Source: Pseudomonas citrullilanati (lineage in GTDB: Bacteria > Pseudomonadota > Gammaproteobacteria > Pseudomonadales > Pseudomonadaceae). Taken from it: 37,521 bases of DNA. A model generated the notes under the pieces. That model was not told the origin of the DNA. It did not search any database and was given only the letters and a program-made list of their open reading frames with translations. A program made the translations under genes and the position numbers. The stretch lies in NCBI RefSeq assembly GCF_030580855.1, contig NZ_JAUQOP010000049.1, forward strand, positions 1 to 37,521, read 5' to 3'. Below, in pieces: positions 24,586 through 32,593 of this stretch; positions within the stretch are counted from its first letter, which is position 1; every line of letters begins with the position of its first letter.

Positions 24586-25968
24586 ATGAGCCTTGCCAAG
24601 ACATCCTTCGCGCCGGTGCAACACGCCGACGCCTTCCTCAGCGAAAACCCCGATATCGAGCTGTTCGAACTGTTCATCCTCGACAACAACGGCGTGCCCC
24701 GTGGCAAGTTGTTGCACCGCGATGAATTACGGGCGGTCTACGAGAGTGGCCGGCCACTGCCCAGCACCATCCTTGGCCTGACCCTCAATGGCGACGACGT
24801 GGAAAACTCCGGGCTGGTGTGGGAAGTCGGCGACATCGATTGCCGCGCCTATCCCCTGCGCGGCAGTTTGCAGCGCCTGCCGTGGCGGTTGATCCCCACG
24901 GCGGCGGTGCAGGTCAGCATGCACCCCGAGGAGGGCATGCCCGCGAGCGTCGCCGATCCGCGCTACCTGCTCAGCCGGGTGATCGAGGCCTTGCAGGCGG
25001 ACGGCTACTACCCGGTGATGGCGGCGGAGCTGGAGTTCTACCTGCTGGACGCGCAACGCGACAGCCAGGGACGGCCGCAGCCGGCCCTGGATGCCGACGG
25101 TGCCCGGCCGCGCGCCACCCAGGTCTACGGTTTGCGCGAACTGGAGCAGATCGAACCCTTCCTGGCGGATCTTTATGCGGCGTGCAAGGGCCAGGGGATT
25201 CCCGCCCGGACCGCCATTTCCGAGTACGCCCCGGGCCAGGTGGAAATCACTCTTGAACACCGCGCCGATGCCTTGCAGGCCATGGACGAAGCGGTGCGCT
25301 ACAAACGGCTGGTCAAGGGCGTGGCGCATAGGCATGGCATGGCCGCGTGTTTCATGGCCAAGCCGTTTGCCCACCTGGCGGGTTCCGGCTTGCACATGCA
25401 CGTCAGCCTGGCGGACGAGAAGGGCCACAACCTGTTTGCCAGCGAAGCCGCCGAGGGCACGCCGCTGTTGCGTCATGCGGTGGGCGGCATGCTCGACACC
25501 CTGCTCGATTCGTTGCTGATGTTCTGCCCGAACGCCAATTCCTACCGGCGATTCCAGAGCCACAGCTACGCGCCGCTCACGGCGACCTGGGGCGTGGACA
25601 ATCGTACGGTGAGCCTGAGAGTGCCCGGTGGGCCGGCACCGTCCCGGCACATCGAACACCGTATCTGCGGCGCGGACGCCAACCCGTACCTGGCGGCCGC
25701 GGCGATATTGGCCGGTATCCATCGCGGCATACGCCAGCAGTGCGATCCCGGTGCCCCGGTCGAAGGCAATGGCTATGCCCAGGCGAGCGCGCTGTTGCCT
25801 ACCGATTGGCTCACCACCCTGTGCGCCCTGGAGGCCTCGACCTGGGCGCGGGAAGCGTTCGGTGCTGAATTCCTCGGCGTCTACCTGGCGGTCAAGCGCG
25901 CCGAATATCGACAGTTCATGGGCGAAGTGGGCGAGCAGGATTGGCGCTGGTACCTGCATCACGCCTGA
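24586..25968 (+). CDS. Glutamine synthetase-family protein, probable gamma-glutamylpolyamine synthetase (PuuA-like)
   Basis: 460 residues from ATG 24586, the length typical of PuuA/GS type III-like ligases. GS beta-grasp region at about 15-110. Catalytic-domain motifs: AAELEFYLL near 146, EYAPGQVEITLEH near 212, KPFAHLAGSGLHMHVSL near 257-273 with the ATP/glutamate-site histidine, DNRTVSLRVP near 338 and GADANPYLAAA near 363. Such enzymes ligate glutamate to putrescine or other amines in polyamine catabolism; pseudomonads carry several paralogues, so the amine is uncertain. It is not GlnA: the sequence lacks the adenylylation-site context and has the PuuA-type start. Divergent from a LysR regulator; a strong hairpin follows the stop. 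Confidence 0.88.
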   Translation: MSLAKTSFAPVQHADAFLSENPDIELFELFILDNNGVPRGKLLHRDELRAVYESGRPLPSTILGLTLNGDDVENSGLVWEVGDIDCRAYPLRGSLQRLPWRLIPTAAVQVSMHPEEGMPASVADPRYLLSRVIEALQADGYYPVMAAELEFYLLDAQRDSQGRPQPALDADGARPRATQVYGLRELEQIEPFLADLYAACKGQGIPARTAISEYAPGQVEITLEHRADALQAMDEAVRYKRLVKGVAHRHGMAACFMAKPFAHLAGSGLHMHVSLADEKGHNLFASEAAEGTPLLRHAVGGMLDTLLDSLLMFCPNANSYRRFQSHSYAPLTATWGVDNRTVSLRVPGGPAPSRHIEHRICGADANPYLAAAAILAGIHRGIRQQCDPGAPVEGNGYAQASALLPTDWLTTLCALEASTWAREAFGAEFLGVYLAVKRAEYRQFMGEVGEQDWRWYLHHA

Positions 25969-25980
25969 CACCCGGGTGAG

Positions 25981-26008
25981 CCGCACGCGGTCACCGAGCC
26001 GCGTGCGG
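25981..26008 (+). terminator. Hairpin terminator after the GS-like gene
   Basis: A perfect 10-bp GC-rich stem CCGCACGCGG / CCGCGTGCGG with an 8-base loop lies 12 bases after the stop codon. The tail is only weakly T-rich (GGGTTGCTT), so efficiency is uncertain. Confidence 0.6.
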
Positions 26009-26019
26009 CGGGTTGCTTA

Positions 26020-26161
26020 AAAAATTATTTAATAGCAACTTTTTCACGAAAAATTGATGGTGGCGTACTTAAAGTTTGTGTTGCCGTAGGGAATGAATTT
26101 TTCACATTGACCTGCCGCACTTCTCTTCCAAAGAGCAACTTTCAGGAAACCGTCAACTATC
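26020..26161 (+). promoter_or_regulatory. AT-rich eptA promoter region with two TTTTTCAC repeats
   Basis: This short region is strikingly AT-rich for the window. TTTTTCAC occurs twice in direct orientation, at 26040-26047 and 26098-26105. From memory, TTTTTCAC resembles the 3' half of the ColR response-regulator site known upstream of lipid A modification genes in pseudomonads, but the 5' half of that consensus does not match well at either copy. Confidence 0.35.
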
Positions 26162-27811
26162 ATGCCGACTATTAAAGCCGTGCGCCCGGAGTGGGTGACA
26201 CTGGTGGCCAGTGCCTTTCTGTTAGTGGGCTTCAACTTCGTGCTCTGGCAACACTTGCTGGCGATCACCACGGCGGACGCCCGTGGCCTGTTGATGTGCC
26301 TGGCCTTCGCCGTGATGATTTTCTGCGCCTTCAACCTGGTGCTGACGCTCGTGGCGTTCCGGCCGCTGCTCAAGCCGGTACTGACGCTGCTGTTCATGAT
26401 CAGCGCCGGCGTGGCCTATTTCATGGCCCAATATGGCGTGCTGATCGATGCCGGCATGTTGCGCAACTTTGCCGAAACCAACGCCACGGAAGTCCGCGAC
26501 CTATTGTCGCTGAAGTTGTTTGCCTACATCGTTCTGCTGGGCGTCGTGCCGTCCTGGTTATTGTTCAAGACGCCGATCAGTTATCGTCGCTGGCCCCGGG
26601 AGTTATTAAGCAAGTTGTTGGTCGGGGTGGCGTCGGCGGTCGTGATCGGTGGCGTCGCGCTGGTCAATTACCAAGGCTTGTCGTCGTTGTTTCGCAACCA
26701 CCACGAGTTGCGCCTGATGGTCGTGCCGAGCAATTACATCGGCGCTTCCGTCGGCTATCTGCGCGAACAGGTCGCATCGGCCAAGCAACCCTTCATTACC
26801 GTGGGCGAGGACGCCAGCCGCAATCCGGCCTGGCAGACCCACGGACGCAAATCCCTGACCGTGCTGGTGGTGGGGGAGAGCGCCCGCGCCGAGAACTTCG
26901 GCATCCTCGGCTACAACCGCGACACCACGCCGAAACTGGACAAGGAAGCCGGCCTGATCGCCTTCACCGATGTGCATTCCTGTGGCACCGAAACCGCCGT
27001 GTCGGTGCCCTGCATGTTCTCCAACATGGGCCGCAAGAACTACGACGCCAGCAAGGCCAAGAACGAAGAAGGCTTGCTGGATGTGCTCAAGCGCGCCGGG
27101 CTGGAGGTCATCTGGCGGGACAACCAGTCCGGCTGCAAGGGCACCTGCGACCGGGTCACGCTGCAGGATGTCAGTAATCTCAAGGACCCGGCGCTGTGCG
27201 CCAACAGCGAGTGCCGCGACGAAATCCTGCTGCAAGGCCTGCAACATTTCATCGACACCCTCGACAAGGACACGGTGCTGGTGCTGCACCAGATGGGCAG
27301 CCACGGGCCGGAATACTTCAAGCGCTACCCCAAGGAGTACGAACACTTCACCCCGGTGTGCGAAAGCAATGCCCTGAACAATTGCAGCCGCGAGAGCATC
27401 GTCAACGGCTACGACAACACGCTGGTGTACACCGACCATGTGTTGTCGACGCTGATCGACCTGCTGCGGGCCAACCAGGACAAGGTCGACACGGCCATGC
27501 TGTACCTGTCGGACCACGGTGAGTCCCTGGGCGAATACAACCTGTTCCTCCATGGCACGCCCTACATGCTTGCCCCGGAACAACAGAAGCACGTGGCGAT
27601 GCTGGCGTGGTTTTCCGACAGCTACCAGAAGTCCTTTTCGGTGGACACCCATTGCCTGCAATTGAGCCGGGACAAGCCCCTGAGCCAGGACAACCTGTTT
27701 CATTCGATGCTTGGGCTGCTGGAAGTCAGCAGCAAGGTCTACAACCCGGAACTGGACCTGTTCGCCAATTGCCGCGGCGCGGTGATCGATGGGGTGTTGG
27801 CGCGACAGTGA
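26162..27811 (+). CDS. eptA: Lipid A phosphoethanolamine transferase
   Basis: 549 residues. The N-terminal about 210 residues contain five transmembrane helices (DUF1705/EptA_B_N type). The periplasmic alkaline-phosphatase-fold domain has the metal ligand E239 in VVGES, the nucleophile T278 within SCGTETAVSVPCMFS (with C274 and C284 placed for the conserved disulfide), and D451-H452 in DHGESLGE. All catalytic features of the EptA/MCR family are present. The enzyme transfers phosphoethanolamine from phosphatidylethanolamine to lipid A phosphates at the outer face of the inner membrane, reducing negative charge and affinity for cationic peptides. It is a single-gene unit with its own AT-rich promoter region. 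Confidence 0.95.
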   Translation: MPTIKAVRPEWVTLVASAFLLVGFNFVLWQHLLAITTADARGLLMCLAFAVMIFCAFNLVLTLVAFRPLLKPVLTLLFMISAGVAYFMAQYGVLIDAGMLRNFAETNATEVRDLLSLKLFAYIVLLGVVPSWLLFKTPISYRRWPRELLSKLLVGVASAVVIGGVALVNYQGLSSLFRNHHELRLMVVPSNYIGASVGYLREQVASAKQPFITVGEDASRNPAWQTHGRKSLTVLVVGESARAENFGILGYNRDTTPKLDKEAGLIAFTDVHSCGTETAVSVPCMFSNMGRKNYDASKAKNEEGLLDVLKRAGLEVIWRDNQSGCKGTCDRVTLQDVSNLKDPALCANSECRDEILLQGLQHFIDTLDKDTVLVLHQMGSHGPEYFKRYPKEYEHFTPVCESNALNNCSRESIVNGYDNTLVYTDHVLSTLIDLLRANQDKVDTAMLYLSDHGESLGEYNLFLHGTPYMLAPEQQKHVAMLAWFSDSYQKSFSVDTHCLQLSRDKPLSQDNLFHSMLGLLEVSSKVYNPELDLFANCRGAVIDGVLARQ

Positions 27812-27880
27812 GCGCCTACACCTTTTTTTCACGCGACGCCGTTTAATCTGTCTGTCATCCATTTCCCAAGAGCCGTTCGT

Positions 27881-28522
27881 ATGTCCGGTCTACCCCCATC
27901 CACCGTCGAGCTTGAGTTTGCCCGGCAGCACGATCAGGAGCACGCGCAAGTCTGCTGCCAACCGGCGCCTCGACGGCTGCGCCTGGCGTTCTGGCGTGAC
28001 GAGCACCTGGTGCGCAATGCCCTGAAAGTGGCCGGTGAACCGGGGCTGGTGCTGGATGTGGCGTGCGGGGCGGGACGGTTCTGGCCAGTGCTGGCCGAGC
28101 ATGCCAACCGGGTGATCCTGGCGGCGGACCCGTCGCCGGACATGCTCGAACACGCACTCACCCACCACGGTGGCGCGCTGCTCCAGCGGGTCCGGACGTT
28201 TCCCAGTTCGGCGTTCAGCATCGGGCTGCCCGCCAACGCGGTGGATTGTATTTTTTGCCTGCAACTGTTTCGGCACGTCGGTACCCGCGAGCACCGCCTG
28301 GCGCTGTTGCGCGAGTTTTATCGGGTCAGTCGCGACACGGTGATCGTCTCGGTGCAGATCGAGGGGCGCTTGAAGTTCGGCCATCCTTCACAGGGCACCC
28401 TGGTCTGCAAGGCGGACATCGAGGCGGAGTTCCGCCAGGCCGGTTTCGGCGTGTTGTGGCATCAGGATTTCCTGCCAGGTTTTGCGCTGACGCGGGTTTA
28501 TGTATTACGTAAGACCAGTTAG
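27881..28522 (+). CDS. Class I SAM-dependent methyltransferase
   Basis: 213 residues. Motif I is VLDVACGAGRFWPVL near residue 58-72, followed by the acidic ADPSPDML. The latter half has VDCIFCLQLFRHVGT and a typical REFYRVSRDTVIVSV strand-helix unit. The substrate is unknown. It lies about 120 bases upstream of rnd in the same direction but rnd seems to have its own -10 element. Confidence 0.85.
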   Translation: MSGLPPSTVELEFARQHDQEHAQVCCQPAPRRLRLAFWRDEHLVRNALKVAGEPGLVLDVACGAGRFWPVLAEHANRVILAADPSPDMLEHALTHHGGALLQRVRTFPSSAFSIGLPANAVDCIFCLQLFRHVGTREHRLALLREFYRVSRDTVIVSVQIEGRLKFGHPSQGTLVCKADIEAEFRQAGFGVLWHQDFLPGFALTRVYVLRKTS

Positions 28523-28610
28523 TTCTTCATGTAGGACTATTCTTGCGTTTGCGCGGGCAATTTCTCACAGGCTCTGGCTCTACGAATGCTCGCAATCGCC
28601 GGCGGCGATA

Positions 28611-28616
28611 TATACT
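28611..28616 (+). promoter_or_regulatory. Candidate rnd -10 element
   Basis: TATACT within GATATATACTG lies 28 bases before the rnd start. No convincing -35 hexamer is seen 16-18 bases upstream. Confidence 0.35.
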
Positions 28617-28643
28617 GCGCGCCATTCTTCAAGGGAGAGCCGT

Positions 28644-29777
28644 GTGGCCATCGATATTCACTGGATTCGCGACAACGATAGCCTCGGTCAGTTTTGCGCC
28701 GAATGGCAGCAGTTGCCCTTCGTCGCCCTCGACACCGAATTCATGCGCGTCGACACCTTTTACCCGATTGCCGGTTTGCTGCAGATTGGCGACGGCAAGC
28801 GTGCCTACCTGATCGACCCCTTGACCATCGACGACTGGCAACCCCTGGCGGCCCTGCTGGAAAACCCGGCGGTGCTCAAGGTGCTGCACGCCTGTAGCGA
28901 AGACCTTGAAGTGCTGCTGCGCCTGACCGGCAGCCTGCCCGCGCCGCTGTTCGACACCCAACTGGCCGCTGCCTACCTGAACCTCGGGTTCTCCATGGGC
29001 TATTCGCGGCTGGTGCAGGACGTGCTGGGGATCGACCTGCCCAAGGGCGAGACCCGTTCCGACTGGTTGCAACGGCCCCTGTCCGAGACGCAGATCAGCT
29101 ACGCCGCCGAAGATGCGCTGCATCTGGCGGAAGTTTTCGTACAACTGCGTCCGAAGCTGTCCGATGAGAAATACGCCTGGGTCCTGGAGGATGGCGCCGA
29201 ACTGGTGGCCAACCTGCGGCGCGAAGTCGATCCCTACGAGGTGTACCGCGAGGCCAAGCTGGCCTGGAAACTCTCCCGTGCCCAATTGGCCGTGCTGCGC
29301 GAGTTGTGTGCCTGGCGCGAGCGTGAGGCGCGGGCCCGTGACCTGCCACGCAACCGCATCATCCGCGAGCACTCGCTGTGGCCCCTGGCCCGCACACAGC
29401 CGGATAACCTCGGCGCGTTGGCGAAAATCGAAGACATGCACCCGCGCACCGTGCGCCAGGACGGCGAGTTCTTGCTGGACCTGATCAAGCGCGCCGGCAG
29501 CGTACCGCCCGAGCAATGGCCGCCGGCCGTGGCCGAGCCTCTGCCGATCGAGGCCGCGGCCCTGGTCAAGCGCCTGCGGGCGCTGGGGCAGGCCGAAGCC
29601 GAGCGCCTGGGGATTGCCCCGGAACTGATGCTGCGCAAGAAAACCCTCGAGGCCCTGATCAAGAGCGGCTTCCCCGAGGGCCCTTACCAATTGCCCGATT
29701 CGCTGCGTGGCTGGCGCCGCGAATTGATGGGCCAGGCGCTGCTCGACAGCCTGGCCACTGCCGGAGAACAGCCTTGA
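28644..29777 (+). CDS. rnd: Ribonuclease D
   Basis: 377 residues from the GTG at 28644, with AAGGGAG at 28631-28637; the frame is open further upstream but that part is not RNase D. All DEDDy exonuclease residues are present: D30 and E32 in ALDTEF, D87 in HACSEDLE, and Y153 with D157 in ISYAAEDALHL. An HRDC domain follows from about residue 205. The enzyme trims 3' ends of tRNA and other stable RNA precursors. It overlaps the start of ycgL (TTGA), the arrangement I recall from P. aeruginosa. Confidence 0.95.
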   Translation: MAIDIHWIRDNDSLGQFCAEWQQLPFVALDTEFMRVDTFYPIAGLLQIGDGKRAYLIDPLTIDDWQPLAALLENPAVLKVLHACSEDLEVLLRLTGSLPAPLFDTQLAAAYLNLGFSMGYSRLVQDVLGIDLPKGETRSDWLQRPLSETQISYAAEDALHLAEVFVQLRPKLSDEKYAWVLEDGAELVANLRREVDPYEVYREAKLAWKLSRAQLAVLRELCAWREREARARDLPRNRIIREHSLWPLARTQPDNLGALAKIEDMHPRTVRQDGEFLLDLIKRAGSVPPEQWPPAVAEPLPIEAAALVKRLRALGQAEAERLGIAPELMLRKKTLEALIKSGFPEGPYQLPDSLRGWRRELMGQALLDSLATAGEQP

Positions 29778-30067
29778 AACGTATCTGCTCCATCTACCGA
29801 AGCTCGAAGAAAAACGAGATGTACCTGTATGTGCTCAAGAGCGACGCGCTGGCCAGGGTCCCGGAGCCATTGATGGCGGCCTTCGGCAAGGCGATCCATG
29901 CCTTTGACCTGGTCCTGACCCCTGAGCGACAGCTGTCCCGTGAGGACATCAACCGGGTGCTGGAAAACCTCGACACCCAGGGCTATCACTTGCAGATGCC
30001 GCCCGCCGAAGACGAGTACATCGAGCACCTGCCCGAAGAGTTGCTGCGCCGTAACGACCCGGTCTGA
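29774..30067 (+). CDS. ycgL: YcgL-domain protein
   Basis: 97 residues from the TTG at 29774, which overlaps the rnd stop. The start MKRICSIYRSSKKNEMYLYV is the family signature; LVLTPERQLSREDI and GYHLQMPP further support it. Longer in-frame extensions into rnd lack similarity. The function of YcgL is not established; constant linkage and coupling to rnd suggests a role in RNA metabolism, which is inference. Confidence 0.92.
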   Translation: MKRICSIYRSSKKNEMYLYVLKSDALARVPEPLMAAFGKAIHAFDLVLTPERQLSREDINRVLENLDTQGYHLQMPPAEDEYIEHLPEELLRRNDPV

Positions 30068-30189
30068 CAGGTACCCCGAGGCCCCGTCCTGGGGCGCTTG
30101 AAACACTGGAATGGATTTATCGATGATGACCCCAGGGCGGGAGAGATCCCGCCGGCGGTCGTCTGCACTGTTTTTGAAAGGTTTGATTC

Positions 30190-31122
30190 ATGCGCGTTCT
30201 GATTGCCGAACACGATCATGCGGTGTATGCCCAACTGCTGCGCCAGGCTGCCCCTGATCTTGACGTCCTGACCAGCGGCGACTCCGCCGAACTGTCGCGG
30301 CTGGCCACCGATTGCCCGGTCTGGCTCGGCCAGCCCGACCTGCTCGCCACGCTGTTGCGCCAAGGCCATCAGCCCCGCTGGCTGCAATCGACCTGGGCCG
30401 GCATCACGCCGTTGCTCGCCGAGGGCCTGACCCGCGACTACCGCCTGACCCGGGCGGTGGGTATTTTCGGCCAGGTGATGGCCGAGTACGTGCTGACCTA
30501 CATGCTCGGCCATGAGCGCGAGGTCCTGGCGCGGCTGGTCAGCCAGGTGGAACGCAAGTGGGACAACCGCCAGGGCCAGGGGCTGGCCGGGCGCAAGGTA
30601 TTGATCGTCGGCACCGGTGATATCGGCCAGCGCGTGGCGCAGTTCCTGTTGCCGTTTGGCGTGCAGTTGTATGGGATCGCCCGTGAAGCCCGGGCGTTGG
30701 CACCGTTCATCGAGGTGGGCGCGCTGGTGGACTTGCCGCGCCTGGTGGGGGAGGCGGACTACGTCATCAACCTGTTGCCCAACACGCCGGACACCCATGA
30801 CGTGTACGATGCGGCGCTGTTCAAGCAGTTCAAGCCCACCGGCCTGTTCATCAACGTCGGCCGCGGCGTGGCGGTGGTGGATGCGGACCTGGTCCAGGCC
30901 TTGAAGGAAGGGCACCTGGCCGGCGCGGTGATCGACGTGTGCCGCCAGGAACCGCTGCCGCAACGCCACCCGTTCTGGACCGCCTGGGGCCTGCTGCTCA
31001 CCGGCCACAGCTCGGCCCCGACCTCGCCACCGATGATGGTGCAACTGTTCCTGGAGAACCTGCGGGCCTACCAGGCGGGTGAAGCCTTGCGCGGGGAAGT
31101 GGATTTCAACCGGGGCTACTGA
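30190..31122 (+). CDS. D-2-hydroxyacid dehydrogenase (NAD-dependent family)
   Basis: 310 residues. The Rossmann motif is LIVGTGDIGQRVA near 138-150. The catalytic triad of the family is present: R225 in NVGRG, a Glu near 254 in RQEPLP, and a His near 273 in LTGHSSAPT. The substrate-binding first domain is short, like glyoxylate/hydroxypyruvate reductase A relatives. The specific 2-ketoacid cannot be deduced. It follows ycgL after about 120 bases that contain two small GC-rich hairpins (30081-30095 and 30136-30153). Confidence 0.9.
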   Translation: MRVLIAEHDHAVYAQLLRQAAPDLDVLTSGDSAELSRLATDCPVWLGQPDLLATLLRQGHQPRWLQSTWAGITPLLAEGLTRDYRLTRAVGIFGQVMAEYVLTYMLGHEREVLARLVSQVERKWDNRQGQGLAGRKVLIVGTGDIGQRVAQFLLPFGVQLYGIAREARALAPFIEVGALVDLPRLVGEADYVINLLPNTPDTHDVYDAALFKQFKPTGLFINVGRGVAVVDADLVQALKEGHLAGAVIDVCRQEPLPQRHPFWTAWGLLLTGHSSAPTSPPMMVQLFLENLRAYQAGEALRGEVDFNRGY

Positions 31123-31181
31123 AGCCTGCTGCGATGCCCCTTTTTGCGGCGAGCCAGCCGGCAGGGATGTGCCTGAAAGAC

Positions 31182-31209
31182 TGCTATCGCGAGCAGGCTC
31201 GCTCCCACA
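31182..31209. repeat. Single REP element
   Basis: TGCTATCGCGAGCAGGCTCG followed by CTCCCACA is one arm of the GTGGGAGCGAGC-class palindrome, lying 45 bases before a full REPIN in the same gap. Confidence 0.8.
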
Positions 31210-31253
31210 AGGAGTTTGTGGAGGCCTTGGGCTTTGTTGTCACTGAAGACCCC

Positions 31254-31343
31254 TTGTGGGAGCGAGCCCTGCTCGCGATGGCGGTGTGTCAGTGGATATC
31301 GATGTGACTGACCTGGCGCATCGCGAGCAAGCTCGCTCCCACA
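31254..31343. repeat. REPIN (inverted REP pair)
   Basis: TTGTGGGAGCGAGCCCTGCT on the left faces GCGAGCAAGCTCGCTCCCAC on the right around a short linker. It lies between the convergent 2-hydroxyacid dehydrogenase and nitroreductase genes. Confidence 0.85.
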
Positions 31344-31359
31344 TAAGACCTGTGTCGCA

Positions 31360-31953
31360 TCAGAGGCTGAAATCACCTTCCGCCACCAGCTCGCTCAACG
31401 GTCGGCGTGGGCTTGGGGTTTCGCGGGCCTGGAGGTATTCGGCCAGGGTGGATTTGTCCCCCAGCTTGCCAATCGCCACCGCCGCGTGCAGGTCGTAGCC
31501 CTCGGGGATCTTCAGTTCCTGGCGGGTCAGCGCCTGGTCGAAACCGGCCATGCCGTGGGTGTGCCAGCCGCTGAGGCTGGCTTGCAGCGCCAGGTGGCCC
31601 CAGGCGGCGCCGGTGTCGAAGGTGTGGCTCTGCGCCGGGGTTTCTTCGGTGGCGCCGGGCACCGCGAAGGTGGTTTTCGAGACGATGATCACCAACGCCG
31701 AGGCGTGCTGGGCCCAGCTGCGGTTGAATTCGTTGAGCAGGCCCAGGAAACGCTCCCAGTTTGGCGTGTCGCGGCGCGCGTAGAGGAATCGCCACGGTTG
31801 CGAGTTGTACGCCGACGGCGCCCAGCGTGCGGCTTCGAAAAAGCCCAGCAGGGTTTCTTCGGCAATGCTCTCGCCGGTGAAGGCGCGTGGCGACCAACGT
31901 TCGATGAACTGCGGATGAATGGCGTAATCGGCAATGCGGGAATTGGCGCTCAT
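31360..31953 (-). CDS. Nitroreductase-family FMN protein
   Basis: 197 residues. The N-terminal RWSPRAFTG and FEAARWAPSAYNSQPWRFLY are the FMN-binding segments of the nitroreductase superfamily. GAAWGHLALQASLSGWHTHG near 118-137 and the C-terminal PEGYDLHAAVAIGKLGDK complete the fold. The protein would act as a cytosolic dimer using NAD(P)H. The natural substrate is unknown. It is convergent with the dehydrogenase and divergent from ycgN. Confidence 0.9.
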   Translation of the reverse strand: MSANSRIADYAIHPQFIERWSPRAFTGESIAEETLLGFFEAARWAPSAYNSQPWRFLYARRDTPNWERFLGLLNEFNRSWAQHASALVIIVSKTTFAVPGATEETPAQSHTFDTGAAWGHLALQASLSGWHTHGMAGFDQALTRQELKIPEGYDLHAAVAIGKLGDKSTLAEYLQARETPSPRRPLSELVAEGDFSL

Positions 31954-32113
31954 GGTTCACCTGGCGGGGTTGTCTGGAAAAGGATGGAACAACCTACGTC
32001 GCGGCGCCTGGCCTGGCAAGACCCCGCCTACCGACAGTCGCCAATGCTTGGCCTGAAGAAGCCCGGGCACTAGACTGTCGGCCTTTTCACCACCTGATGT
32101 TGATGCTTGAGCC

Positions 32114-32563
32114 ATGGCCGCCAAAGTCGAACCGTTCTGGATACGCAAAACCCTCGATCAGCTGGATTCGCAGGAATGGGAATCGTTGTGCGACGGCTGT
32201 GGCCTGTGCTGCCTGCAAAAGCTCGAAGACGAAGAAGACAACAGCGTCTACTACACGCGCATCGCCTGCAAACTGCTGGACCTGAAGACCTGCCAGTGCA
32301 GCGACTACGCCAACCGTCGCGCGTCCGTTCCCGATTGCATTCAACTTACGCCGGGCAAGGCCGATGAGTTCAAGTGGCTGCCGCCGACCTGCGGTTATCG
32401 ACTGGTCAGCGAGGGCAAGGACCTGCCGCTGTGGCATCACCTCGTCTGCGGTGATCGCGATGCGGTGCACCACGAACGCATTTCCCAGTCCGGGCGCATG
32501 CTGGCCGAAGGCAGCGTGCCGGAAGAGGATTGGGAAGATCATCTGATTTTTCGCGCCGGCTGA
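32114..32563 (+). CDS. ycgN: YcgN-family cysteine-cluster protein (UPF0260)
   Basis: 149 residues. The N-terminal WESLCDGCGLCCLQKLEDEE holds the CxxCxxCC cluster, and further cysteines in IACKLLDLKTCQCSDY and VPDCIQL fit the Zn/Fe-S-binding CxxCxxCC family. The C-terminal half has CGYRLVSEGKDLPLWHHLV. The biochemical role is unknown. Neighbouring conserved genes match the P. aeruginosa rnd region order as I recall it. Confidence 0.92.
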   Translation: MAAKVEPFWIRKTLDQLDSQEWESLCDGCGLCCLQKLEDEEDNSVYYTRIACKLLDLKTCQCSDYANRRASVPDCIQLTPGKADEFKWLPPTCGYRLVSEGKDLPLWHHLVCGDRDAVHHERISQSGRMLAEGSVPEEDWEDHLIFRAG

Positions 32564-32593
32564 GCCGCCGGGCATCGCTACCAGGGAGACCCC

